DNA of 64,000 nucleotides, taken from positions 372,001 through 436,000 of the forward strand of contig JAQFWX010000020.1 of NCBI GenBank assembly GCA_027605045.1. Reading direction: 5' to 3'. Source of the stretch: Phallus indusiatus. Lineage: Eukaryota; Basidiomycota; Agaricomycetes; Phallales; Phallaceae. A model generated the notes under the pieces. The model was not told where the DNA came from. It was given only the letters and a program-made list of their open reading frames with translations, and did no database searches. Shown one piece after another: positions 44,518 to 55,908 of the stretch (position 1 is its first letter; every line of letters begins with the position of its first letter). The translations under genes were made by a program, and so were the position numbers.

Positions 44518-46810
44518 TTTTGAGCGGGTGGCACAGTGTGCAGTCTGGGTTCCGGGAAAAGGAGGCGACAGGTTTAAACCTTCCCGTGTCGTTGATTTTC
44601 AAGCGTGAGAATAAATAGTCCCCTCGCTCAACGTGTTATATTTTAGCGTTCACTGGCATACGAGTAGGGACTGGACAGTTTCTGAAAATCGGTAAAGCCG
44701 AACCCCTACGGAGGTTAAATCGGAGTGTGAAAGGGAAAGACTTAGAACAATCTTGCGTCTTTCCTCTTTAACAACCTTACGTCCAACTTACGACCATTCC
44801 TTCTAACGATCTTGTTCCACAATCTTTCATCCAAAAATCTCATCCCTTCCACAATCTTTCATATAAAAGTCTCTGGCGCTTCTGTATGCGTCGAGTTTCT
44901 CTCCCTTTTTGAAGGTCTATTACTCAAGTTATCTTTTTTGAAACACGACTTACTGATTCCAACAGACTTTTTATGTGTTATTGCATCGAAAAATATTTCG
45001 CTAGATGTCGGGCGGACCCGCGCCATACCTACACGGAAGACATAACTTGTGACGGTGTAAATTGGTGCCTCAAACCACCAGCAGGATACCCTTTACTTAA
45101 CGATGCTGCGGATACTATTACAAGAGTACTCTGTGGATCTTGTTTCGGGACCAAGATTATAATCCCGGTGATACCCCAACAAACCAAGCTGCCGGAGGAG
45201 GAGGAGGAGGAGGAGGAGGAGGGCGTGGACGTGGAGGAGGAGGAGTTGGAAGAAAGGGAGGGAGACACAAGATGGGGCACCAGATGGTTCACAAGATGAC
45301 TAGAGTACTGTTGTGTACTTTTCAGAGTCGTTCCTTAGCCCCTGTTGATCAACAGAAAGCTGACTGTGATGTAGCGACTGGGATCAGTCAGTGACGGGTT
45401 CTTGATTGAGTTCGGAGAAAAGCTGCAAAGGGTAAGGACGGTGGCAACCAGGCAATCGAAAAAGTGGCTGTAGGATATTTTGGTTCCTTGTGCTGTAGCC
45501 GAGACAAAATCAGAGGGTAAACGTACACTAGACGGCCTTGTATCATGTGCAACGCACATGCTAGGAATTCACCACTCTAGTCTCTAGCTTCAACATTGTC
45601 CCCTATCAATCAAGTACTTAATATTCTCCTTGTTGATAAAACCCCTGATTCCTTGCCTTGATACCCATAAACGTCTGTCGCTTTTTAAGCGAAACCTTCG
45701 CCGCTAACCTGAAGTTGACCAAGAAAAAAATGAGTTACCTAATATACGTTGCGTAAGCAAAAATCGGAAGCAAAATGAAACCTCGACGCGCGTTCTGTAG
45801 CAGCCTGCTTCATGAAAAAATCAAAGTCAAAGTCCAACGCAATCGCAATCTGCTAAACTCTTGAAAGATTTTTTTTATACTCTTCAGCCGCACATCTCAA
45901 TGAAATCATTGCAATTGCTCTGTCGTATAATGTTGTTTATGAACACTCCTTTGGCTATTTGGTGTGGTGTCGGATTGGACGCAGTAAGTGAACCTTATTG
46001 TCAGCTTAGACTATGTATAGCTCTCATGACTCGTTATCAGTTTATGGAACCAGGTCAGCTGACGGGCTAGCCAGAATTGTCGTGAAGCCACGTGGAGAGT
46101 GCTGTTGAAATCAGCGAAAATTGTTAAAAGAGCAACTTTCGTTCAACTAGGACCTAATTCTTGCAGCTCCATACGGTACGTAAATTACTAATTGTGCCTG
46201 TAAAGGTGGTATTTCAAAATTTACGTACTAGGAACGGTAACAGTACGAAACAATCCATTTGAATTTCGACATTGTGAGCGCGACAACCGAATTCAACAAC
46301 CCTCTTATTGATTAAACGCATGGTATCGCTCGAGCTTACTTCTATGAACGAGCTCCGGCGCTACCAGAGAATCCGGTGGAAGTATGTGGTGCCGTGAGTT
46401 TCACAAAAGCCAAGAATCGACCTTATCGCGGTTTCCTATTAAGGACCTTTTCTGATAAACAAGCTGGTCACAATTTGAAACCTTATTGGATTCAAGCGTT
46501 GGGTTAAATGCTTCTTTATACGATAATCATTGGATATATGGTATTGCCATTTAGTTAAACAAAAAATTGATCCTGACACTCGGGAAAACCTTCTATCGAA
46601 ATAGGATCATCAGGAGACCTCAGAAAGACTGGAAGTAGGTGAAGGACCTGTCCTGTTTTGCTGATCGCCGCCGCCACCTTGGGTGTGTGTTTCTTCTGTA
46701 ACATACCGCGTTTATACTAGCACTGTCTTAACTCGTGTTCATAGTATCCTATAAAAATTCGAGGTCGTCTTGTATATGTGATCGATTGAATCTTCTATCT
46801 ATCCATCGCG
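44518..46810. other. 2.3-kb stretch with low-complexity and degenerate coding scraps
   Basis: Frames at 44812-45394 are short and overlap a GGA repeat. A scrap at 46260-46506 reads sensibly (ARAYFYERAPALPENPVEV..) but is broken by a stop near 46315 and has no start, so it may be gene debris. The right end is the MFS gene promoter. Confidence 0.35.
45194..45233 (+). repeat. (GGA)n purine tract
   Basis: About 13 GGA units, followed by an interrupted GGACGTGGAGGAGGAGGAG run to about 45250. It reads as poly-Gly/Arg (an RGG-like stretch) in one frame and poly-Glu in another. Neither frame is supported as a gene. Confidence 0.7.
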
Positions 46811-48911
46811 ATGTCCAGTGTAGAACCCCCTTCATACAATGAAAAACCCGTCGATCAGCTTGAAGACCACGACGTTAAGTGTGTAGAAGATGCGATTGAA
46901 ACTCTCCCAATCAGTGTTTCATTGGACAAGGATGATCCCATGAATTGGTCAAAGTACGCAGTCTCACATATGTATACCAGTATCCCCATTCAAGTTCAAC
47001 TGATATGTACTTTGCCAGATGGCGCAAAAATAGCATTTTAGGAATTGTCTGCTTGCATACTATGCTGGGCCCTTTCTCTTCGTGTTAGTCTTTAATTCTA
47101 ATCCATTCGCTCTACCTGAACCATACATCCAAATCTAGCCATCGTTATACCAGCTTTCATGCAGCTATCGAAAGAGTTTCACGTTAGCTTGAACAAGACT
47201 GCATTCCTTGTGTGGGTATAGTATTCGAACTTGTCCGTGATGATTACCCGTTGTAACTAGATTCTCAGTTCTGTGTCTATAATCTCGCTGGGCACATTTC
47301 CTTTAATCTGGACACCGATTTCCAACCGGATTGGTCGACGACCAGTATATTTGATTTCAGCTTTCTTCTCCGCTGTGTGCACGCTGTCAGGAGTATTCTG
47401 TCATTCCTTTGCGTCCCTTATGGTAACGAAGGCGTTACTAGGTGGCTATCGTTTTACACGAATGAACTTGTCTACCATGCTAATTGAGTTTCAGCGATAT
47501 TTATATCTCCAGCCTTATCTCTAGGTGCCTGTACCGTGAGAGAAATGTTTCAGCCTGAAGAATGTGGAGAAAAGTTGGGGGTCTGGTGTACGTTTAAACT
47601 CTGTGCCTGAATATGCACAGTGTGATTTTGATTTTGCTTTGCGTTTGTAGCATTGATGGTCAGCATCGGGCCTCCTCTGGGCCCAATCGCGTAAGCGCTT
47701 TAAGGCTAGAATAAGTCAAGACTCTAATAATTTCAAAAATTTCAGGCTTGGGTTTCTTATTCAAAATCGTGGATGGCGCGCGGCCTTTGATTTGATAGCT
47801 TCGTTACAGCTAGCGCTATTTTTCGCTCATTTATTCTTTGGACACGAAACTTTAAGGCGAAATCCAGATGATCGGGAAAATTCAGATATGACGCGTAAAT
47901 GGTATCAGTTTCACATTTATCGAAACGAACCCATTGGCCTCGAGGAATTATTACGACCCTTTTATGTCGGTCTTCGATATCCTACCGTCTTATTACCTTC
48001 CATTGCCATCGCGTTGGTATATTGTTATGCGAATGTATTTGTTGTATGTGTTTACGCACTAAACTCTTCTGTTCATTTGTTCATTCAGAATCCGATAGAC
48101 AGTCTATGTTCCAAAGGTATCTAAATATCTATCGAAGATTAAGCAGCTCTGTTTCGCCTTCTAATGATAATGTACTCAGATATTTGGAGCCAAGTTTGGA
48201 CTTACACCGGGGCAAATAGGGCTTCAAATGATCGCCCAATTAATCGGAGGAGTAATAGGAGAAACTCTGATTGGCCGAGGAAGTGACAGATTTATGAATT
48301 GGCGTGTCAAGAAGACTGGTAATCGAGTACCTGAAGACCGTCTTCTCCTAGTTTACCCGGGCTTTGTTTGTTCTATAGTCGGGTTATTAGGTTTGGACCA
48401 TTTGGCCACTTTATTACGTTACTAATATGTGGACTAATGAACTTCTTATGTTATTATTTTGATTTCAGTATGGGGCATTCAGCTTCAAAAAGCTCACAAA
48501 GGTCACTGGAATATCACTCCAGTAAGTGCGCACAAACTAGAACTCAAAGATATCTATTTCTCATTCCATGTAAAGGATGTTGGGGCAGCAATAGCTGTAT
48601 TTGGACAACAAATGGTCTCGTCAATTTGTACAACCTACGCCATCGAGACATACACAGGACCAACGGGTCACGTTTCGAGTTTTGTCACTTTCCTACGTCA
48701 GCTTTTTGGATTCGTTAAGTCACTCCACTTTAAAAATTCGAATTTTTTTCATCTGACGCTTTCTCAGATCGGGCCTTTTTACCTTGGAGATGCTGTCGAT
48801 AATTTAGGTACTGCTAAGACGTGTGGACTATTTTCCGGGTTGATGGCTCTTGGAGGCTTGATGGTTTGCGCATGCCACTTGTACGGAGTTAGATGGCGTG
48901 CACGCGATTAG
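46811..48911 (+). CDS. Major facilitator superfamily transporter (DHA1-like)
   Basis: Twelve exons fit in phase: 46811-46953, 47019-47083, 47139-47215, 47261-47441, 47525-47587, 47651-47690, 47746-48043, 48099-48116, 48180-48390, 48469-48521, 48576-48713 and 48768-48911. They give 476 residues. The N-terminal 45 residues are acidic and cytosolic. Membrane helices follow, with MFS motif A as SNRIGRRPVYL and a later glycine motif (SIGPPLGPIALGFL). A central loop (LRRNPDDRENSDMTRKWY) separates the two halves. The second half has IFGAKFGLTPGQIGLQMIAQ and ends near LYGVRWRARD. Substrate is unknown. Such proteins export drugs or small metabolites by proton antiport at the plasma membrane. An 18-base exon is needed to keep frame. 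Confidence 0.85.
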
Positions 48912-49796
48912 AGGGATTCGAATATTGACTTGCAGTAAACTTGGAGGAGGACAGGTTCTTGTTTGGCGAAATTTTGTTAAACGGATTTTGATACAGACTT
49001 GATTCTCTGAGTCTTCAGGCCCAGGTTTCAAGCTTCACACCATTAGCAGGTGGGGTTGGATTTTTAGATAGCAAAAAAAGCAATGCTGAAATTTGGAAAA
49101 TCAAAGCTGCAAGCCAAAGATCATAATGCAATCTTTGGTCGAGCACGGAAACGGAGAATCTTCCTATGACGCCTAGTTTAGAGCGAAAGATTGCAAATCA
49201 GAAACAATAAATGGCGAAAATGGAACGTATTAACAAAGAAGAAATCTCGTCACAGTTTTTTCGCCATTGCATATTCTCAGGTTCTTTAATTATTGCCACC
49301 GCAGTCAAAGATATTGCAATACACGACTCGGTACACTCCGTTTGTTGCGACTTCATCTCACACGGAAGGACTTGCCAATTCGCGGTCCATTGCATGAAAG
49401 GAAAAAGGCCTTTGTATCGAGAACATTAACGACTTCAAAATAAGCCTGATGGGCCTAGATCATGATGAAATCACACCGTTCTTCGAAGATGTTCAAGTTC
49501 AAGTTTCTCATCTCAAAAATCGGAATTTTACGCCGTGCCGCATCTTTATCTTTGTCTAGAAGATCCATACATTTCTAACCGGAAATATGTTATGTAACCT
49601 GGCTCCAATTCCATTTTGTTCTCTCCCGCAATACTGAAGCGCTGCTGTTTTGACGAATGACTTCCAGTTTTGCCAAAATGCCAGATTCAAAAAAAAAACA
49701 ATGATGCTCAAGGAAATTGAATAAATATAAAGCAATCAGTTCATACAAAGTGTTGTTAATGCTTCGATGATTTAGGCTGTAAAACCATTCTCCTTG
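48912..49796. other. Intergenic spacer (convergent)
   Basis: No gene is seen. It lies between the converging ends of the MFS gene and the membrane-protein gene. Short frames at 49198-49429 are unsupported. Confidence 0.4.
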
Positions 49797-51175
49797 TTAC
49801 GCGATCACTATTCTCGGTGTTCTTTGCTGCGAGAAACTAGTAGAATATTGCGTTTTCTTCGCTGCGTGGTGTAGGTTCAATATCATACGGGTTGACTGTA
49901 TGTGGAACGATGTTAGTGAGCAGCGAATTGACATTCCTTTTGTTATATGACTTACACAAACACTGGAAAGAGCAAAAGTCCATCTAGTTTCCGTTATCAT
50001 ATAAAGGACGTAACTACCACAATTGTACTAAGACTTACAAACCAAACGAAATGGCTGCTGCACTGTGAGCATGGAAGAGAATAGCGGTCGACAAACAAGA
50101 AACTGATAAATAATTAGGACGGTATACCAAAATTAACCAAGAGTCTTGAGCGTGCTTACGGAATAGAACGAAAAATGTCCATGTTCCGTCTCTCAAGAAA
50201 ACATGATATAATTGTGGGTTCGAAATCCCAGTTTTCCATGCCACGTATTTCAGTCTCACAAATCTTGATACAACACAGACGAAGGCTATAGCCTCGAATG
50301 AAAACTTAGGGAACCTGCCAGGACACATACATAATGTTATTAGCAATCATTTGCATTGACTATTTTGTCCGCACGCACCAACCATAGGCAAATATTGGAG
50401 GGTATGTTTCGAAAATGCAACGTCCGAATAACTCTGGGATCGGTGAAGGAAGGTTGTCTTTTGCTGCACGAAAGTCGGGTAGACCCGAAATGAGAATCAC
50501 TACTATCGAAATTTCGCTCAGGACGTATACTGCATAGAAAATCCAAAATATGTAGCTTGAGCGTTCGTAAAATGCATATACTAAAAATCATTATTTTTAT
50601 GACAACTTGAATCACAATGGAAGCAATAACGATGCACCTCGTTGTATAAGCAATATGTTTGAACACGCTGTGACGATAGAGCCACATATTGTAGCGAACC
50701 ATATAATATTTGTACACCAATCTAACTTTGTATTCAAGAAGAAACCAAGGGTGATTCCACTTGAAAGGGTCAGACATGGAGTTTCAAATAAACAAACCAA
50801 ATCCTACCAAAAGAGTAGAAGGGCAAGATACCGGACCACGAAATATAAGATTTTGAGGAAAGTAACGTTGGATCTGATGCATTTGAGATGATGGCTTTCG
50901 GGTTTGACAGGGTTACTCACGACCAGATAAACTTTCTCTGACACAACGTTATTCAGATTGTAATTTCTGCATAAGTATCGAGGAATAAGGTCCTTACTTC
51001 CTCATCGAGAGTCAATAAAATATTCCAAATAGTGAGAGATGTAGTAGCAGCTAAACGAGATTTGTCTTTCATATGCGAATAATGAAATATATTGCTTACC
51101 GATATTGAACGAGTCTGGTAGAAGAAGAGGAAGTGCTCGCACGACCCGGAACACTTGCGGCGTCAGGGAATCCAT
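49797..51175 (-). CDS. DUF6533-like multi-pass membrane protein
   Basis: Start ATG at 51175 (MDSLTPQVFRVVRALPLLLP), stop at 49797. About nine short exons are needed, and junction positions are only partly certain. Readable segments in order: ATTSLTIWNILLTLDEE; ILYFVVRYLALLLF; GITLGFFLNTK; TNIIWFATICGSIVTACSN; ILLIQR joined to VYAFYERSSYIFWIFYAVYV; FSFEAIAFVCVVSRFV; HVFLRDGTWTFFVLF; LSTAILFHAHSAAAISF; and WTFALSSV joined to STRMILNLHHAA. The order of about seven hydrophobic helices, LRDGTWTFFVL and the S-R-M-x-LNL ending fit the uncharacterised fungal DUF6533 family. The function is unknown. Confidence 0.65.
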
Positions 51176-51785
51176 ATCAAGTTACGTCGGGGGAGGTGTA
51201 GAAAGTAATATATTTAAGGCAGAGTGGAACCAGCGGCATTGCCTTAACTGAGAACAATCCTCCTGGTCTTTCTCATCATCATTTAATGGTGTGTGGAGAA
51301 TCAAATTTTCATCACGAAACCTGAATGACGCGCCAAAGATGTGATCACTGGTCAAATACGCACCCGTCACGACATCTCAACAAAAAAAAGCTGTTTCTCC
51401 GCTGTTACAATTCCATCTTACGGAGGAACTTGCGACTTCGTTAGCCCATTGCATAGCATAGCACCTTTTAAAACTTCCGATTTCATTAGATCCTGCACAT
51501 CCTATAGCAACCCTTGAAACTTCGAGTTTTAGTGACCTATAAGAATTGAGAAGTTGTGCTGAAACTTGTCCTTTGGACTTCGGATTTTTGGAATTTTGCG
51601 ACGGCTTGAGCATTTGGAGGAAAAATTGCGCGGTCCAGTGTCCAAGCGGCGTCTAAACTTTGAAAGTTAAAAATGGAAAGTCACATGAGCTCGGCTCGAG
51701 CTTCGGGTGCCGTTTGCCCCTGTCCGAATTGTGAAACGAAACTGGCCTCAACACTGTTGTCCAAACTTAGTCTTTATATACAAAT
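51176..51785. promoter_or_regulatory. Upstream region of the second FunK1 copy
   Basis: No gene is seen between the start codons of two divergent genes. From about 51615 to 51785 the sequence is similar to the upstream block of the FunK1 remnant at 10626-10895, including a 20-base identity at 51629-51648. Confidence 0.5.
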
Positions 51786-54397
51786 ATGAGTGGTGACGGA
51801 AGTTACCAATCCCAAGGTTCATCTTCTGAAGGCATGTCTTCAAACACCCAATTCTCTAATTCTACTAATACACCTTTTAAAACCAATTCACGCTCAGGTC
51901 CAAGGCTCTCAGCAGCAAGGGAACGACAACTCTTAGATAACCCGGAGGTTGATCCACAATTCGTTGAAAACTTCTTCGTCGCTCTTGACACTATTCCAAG
52001 CGTGGAAGATGACTCTATTTCGCAGTCAATCAAAGCTATTTCTTCCGCTCACGGGGAAAAAAATACGTATGGCGACCTTATTCAAATTTTCAGCAAGATT
52101 GCTCAACTTGTCCACGCCGCCGACCATCCTTCGTCGTCTCCATCAACACCGCCACTTCACTTTCTGTGCTCTTATACTCAAGGACCTTCATCAAAAAATT
52201 AACAACAAATTCGCCACTTCGCACCTGATATTTTCGTTCTCCCACCTCTGATAATCTCCAAAAAGCTTCTGCAAAAGACAGAGCCAAAGAATGAAGACTC
52301 CCCCGATCTCTCTTTGCGCTGCCCATGGGCGCTTTTGGAATCTATAATTGAGGTCAAACCGGACAAGAAATGGAATCATAAACAGGTCATTGATTACCTA
52401 GAGACAATCTTGCAACATCGACCCGATAAAGCAAATGTTCTGGGCCTATCTTGTAACCAGTTCGGTTATCGTTTCTACTATGCAGATGCCTGCACACAGA
52501 AAACATCAATCGCTTTGCCATGGAAGGATGGTCTGACGACGCTTGTGCACTACATTTATTCATTGCGTCGGATATATTTCGAAGACATTCAACGGGACAC
52601 GTCTCTTAAATTGCATGAAATTAACTGGAAAGGGAATGACAGTTCTGCGGTTTGGAGGATCTCTTTCAAAGGAGAAGAATACAAAATACGACCAATATTC
52701 GAACGAAAGGGACTTGGAAGAAGAACTTGGATAGCTGTTGGGTCAGTCAACGATACGGACAAAATCAAATCAAAGTCCGCTATCCGGGTTGTGAAGGATA
52801 TGTGGAGAAATAATTCAACTTGAAGGCAATACAAAGAAGGCAATCTTCTTCGACGCATTCACGAGAACGGATTCATTCCTGGAGTGGTTCGGCCAATCTC
52901 TGAAGGAACTTTCAATCTGAGTACCAAAAATCGGACGAAACATCGGCTCATAATGGGAAGCACCGGCCTTAGGTTGAGTGCGTGTAAAAGCGTTCTTGAG
53001 TTTTTGAAGGTCATGTATGATGCAATAGAAGGTGTGTACGCTATTTGAATCATTCATCCGACTGCCGCTTAGTATTTTTTAGCTCACGAAAGAGCGGTTG
53101 AACGAGGTGTTCTGCACCGAGACTTCGGCTGGTATAATGTGCTGTGCAAACCCCAACATTATGTTGGGGTCGATAATGTCGTAGATCATCCGAACATAGG
53201 AAAGATTTTGTACGTATCCGATATTTATGTTCAACGACTTATTGTTCACATAATTCTAGGGATGAACCAAACCCGCAGCCTCTTTGTCTATTAACTGACT
53301 TCGATAATGCGGCTCTCTTACAAGACGATAAAGAGCCTGGTGAAAGGACCAGAAGAATCGTGCGTAAATTATTTTTTTCTTGTGCTCTTGAGATTGAAAG
53401 TAACAATTCCCAGGGAGCGCCGATGTTCATGGCATGTGAGCTCGCATACCAACGGACTGGTTACAACATTTTGCGCAGCACAAGTCATTCGGGTCCTTCC
53501 ATCATCCCTTCTCAATTTTTTCTCGAAGGAGAAACCCTCAATAAATTTACCAGTGCCTACAAGAGAGAAAGGTATGAAGAATATAACGTGCTATTAACAT
53601 CGGTTATTGCTGGGCATGTCCCAGAAGTTGATCCATTTGCTGCCGGTAACCTGATTCCTTTTCATCAGCCGCACCATGATATGGAATCCATATATTGGAT
53701 AATTTTATCGTTTCTTGCGAAAGCATGGCCGACAGGAGCTGAACCTTATCCAGATGAGGATAGTGACGCTCAAAGAGAAGTATTGAAGATTATCCATTCT
53801 CGCATGATCCCAGGCCATGTTTCTCGTTCGGTAATAAAGCTCCTTTCATGTCCAGAGGCAGAGTGGAAAGTATCGTTGCATCCGGCATTCCAATCTCTGG
53901 CCAAAATGTTGTCTGACATGGGGAACTATATCTGCATGTGCTGGTCGCGGTTTCCAGACATGCCCTTTTGGCATTCCCACGAAGCATTTAAACGGCTTTT
54001 ACTCAAGGAAATAATGCGCATGTCAAGAGACGAAACGCCGATTCCAATTCAAGGCCCTAAACCTCCATTTGTCAAAACTTCTTCCGAGTACTCTAGTATG
54101 TCCACAGGCAAGCCGAGTTTGGGGACAGCGTCCACTCGGCTCGTAAGTCTAACCCCAAGTGGGTCGCGATCGCAAGTAGGCGGATCCAGTCAATCCAGAC
54201 AATCAGGTAAAACAACTAAACGTGCTCGATCAAATTCCATCTCGGCATATTCTGGAGATATAACAAAGAAAAAACGCTCCAAATCAGGTCAAGAATCCGT
54301 AGTCAACGCCCCGCCCGCTGACGTCGTTTATGATGATTTTGTTTCTGTCTGTCTGGAGAATATTGACAAGGATGATGTAGCCTGGTTCACTTTATAG
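51786..54397 (+). pseudogene. FunK1-type fungal protein kinase with in-frame stops
   Basis: All parts of a FunK1 kinase are present in order. The N-terminal region and first lobe span 51786-52823. The catalytic loop (GVLHRDFGWYNVLC, in the exon starting at 53083) and metal-binding motif (LLTDFDNAALL, near 53290) follow. Then come the activation segment (GAPMFMACELAY) and the C-lobe (HHDMESIYWIILSFLAKAW). A basic Ser-rich tail ends at 54397. Two stops fall in the reading frame: TAA at 52200-52202, where the copy at 10 kb has AAA (Lys), and TGA at 52821-52823 beside a 6-base length difference. Otherwise the frame is kept. Introns are likely at 53034-53082, 53210-53259 and near 53360. A functional kinase would require stop readthrough, so a recent pseudogene is the simplest view. 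A kinase substrate is not known for this family. Confidence 0.8.
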
Positions 54398-54516
54398 TTT
54401 GTTTTTTACTTCTGCGCATTATGATCAGTAGGTACATATGTAGCTATTAAGAGTCTCAAGTACTTGTCATGTATTTATATAATACTCTAGGGCTACCAAA
54501 CTAATCCATAACCTGA

Positions 54517-55512
54517 TTAAACCGTTCCGGTTTCCTTCTCTCGCCTTTCTACTTCGTCATCTATCCTCTGAGAGAACCCAGGTCCTTTATTGAGGTAAGG
54601 GAAGGGAACGTCCGGCTTGGGTCTACGATGTCATGCACCGTCTTTAGTCTGAATTTATAGACGACAGAGAAAAATAGCCTTACACTCCCAAAAATTCAAT
54701 GAGACGATCCCAACCTTCCTTAACGTCGTAAACGAGAAGCTGGTCTGGAGGTATTATACTCTTGATGTGCTCATTGTGTTCTTCATATTCTTCTCTTGGA
54801 TGCGTAGCTAGGCGGTTTTTGTGATGCACACCTTGATACAAAAAAAAAGGTTGTTGGCTGACTCGTTTTGCAGACAAACCCAATAAAGAAAGTAAGTTAC
54901 CGAACCACGCGTCGAACCAACGACGCACTCCAACCCTGTCAGGTGGGAAGGGAAGATCTTTCATGCGGCGACGGGCCTCCAGCACTGTTGTACGGAGGCT
55001 GTGTTCCCATTCCTCTATATCGCGAACAGTCTATATAGGTTAATCTCAATTAACCAACTGCAATATATGTATCCATATACGAACCAAAATATATGATACG
55101 CAGCATAAGCTTCCTTGGCCATTACCGCGATCGGTGAGTCCACTACGGACTTGTACCCACGCAAAACCTTGTCAAAAGCTGCCGGTGATGTATCCTTCCC
55201 TTGAATTGTTAATGAATGTCAAGTACAAAACACATGGTTGATGATAGAAAGAAGAGCAACCTTCAATTATATCCGCCCATATAAAAAAATCCTCTTTTAC
55301 AGTGCTCATGGGAAGTTGCATAGGATGATATCCTGGCCCAAAACCTAGAATATCGAGAGACTTCCAAAGACTGGTTGTCTGCGAAGAGGTAAACGGAACC
55401 ATATCTGTGTTTCACTCAACGGAAAGCATACACCAGTTCGTGCCATACCGACCCCTATTACTTGAATAGGTGCGGGGTTGGGTCTGTCAGTGCTCTCACT
55501 TGTGGTCGACAT
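54517..55512 (-). CDS. Sulfotransferase-like protein (P-loop family)
   Basis: Start ATG at 55512 (MSTTSESTDRPNPAPIQVIG) and stop TAA at 54519-54517, with several introns. The N-terminus has a phosphosulfate-binding-like motif, GVGMARTG joined across a 50-odd-base intron to TTSLWKSLDILGFGPGYH. Further parts are VKEDFFIWADIIEG, FDKVLRGYKSVVDSPIAVM, TVRDIEEWEHSLRTTV (a typical TVRD motif), RRWFDAWFGNLLS and LLVYDVKEGWDRLIEFLGV. A last exon reads PKPDVPFPYLNKGPGF and ends TGTV. This layout fits the fungal Sulfotransfer_4-type family. The substrate is unknown. Confidence 0.75.
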
Positions 55513-55870
55513 TTCGGGCGCGGTCCAAGGTCGCTCTTGGGCAAATGGAACGTGCTTGAATTTTGATAATGAGATCTCGCTTTGGCCGAGGAAAAGAGCA
55601 GCCGTTTTATGGCGTAGCACGAGCCGGGCTTTCTACCCCGTTGAAGGTGCTTCACCTCGGACTTGAGGTGAACTACACCGAATAGGCAGTGAGCGCTTGA
55701 GCGCTGAACTACAGCACATTTTTCAATGAGTATATCTTGCCTCAGAAAGTATTGAATGACAAGACTTACAAAAATTGAAATGAAAAATTTTCAACTCCAG
55801 ACGGTCGTACCGTCGTGCGAATAACCATAGGCGCGGGCGCTTGTACTTGCAGCTTCAACGTTTCCACTTT

Positions 55871-55889
55871 CAACAACAACAACAACAAC
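55871..55889 (+). repeat. (CAA)n microsatellite in the leader of F-box copy 2
   Basis: Six CAA units lie 20 bases upstream of the ATG at 55909. The corresponding leader of the copy at 61004 has no CAA run there. Confidence 0.7.
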
Positions 55890-55908
55890 GGTTAAACAAC
55901 AGCTAATC

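Noticed and set aside
50216..50229. GGGTTCGAAATCCC, which resembles a tRNA T-arm
   Set aside because: It lies inside a coding exon of the DUF6533-like gene, and no matching acceptor or anticodon stem could be found around it.
55870..55900. Possible CRISPR-like or larger tandem array at the CAA run
   Set aside because: It is a simple trinucleotide microsatellite of about six units in a eukaryotic leader.
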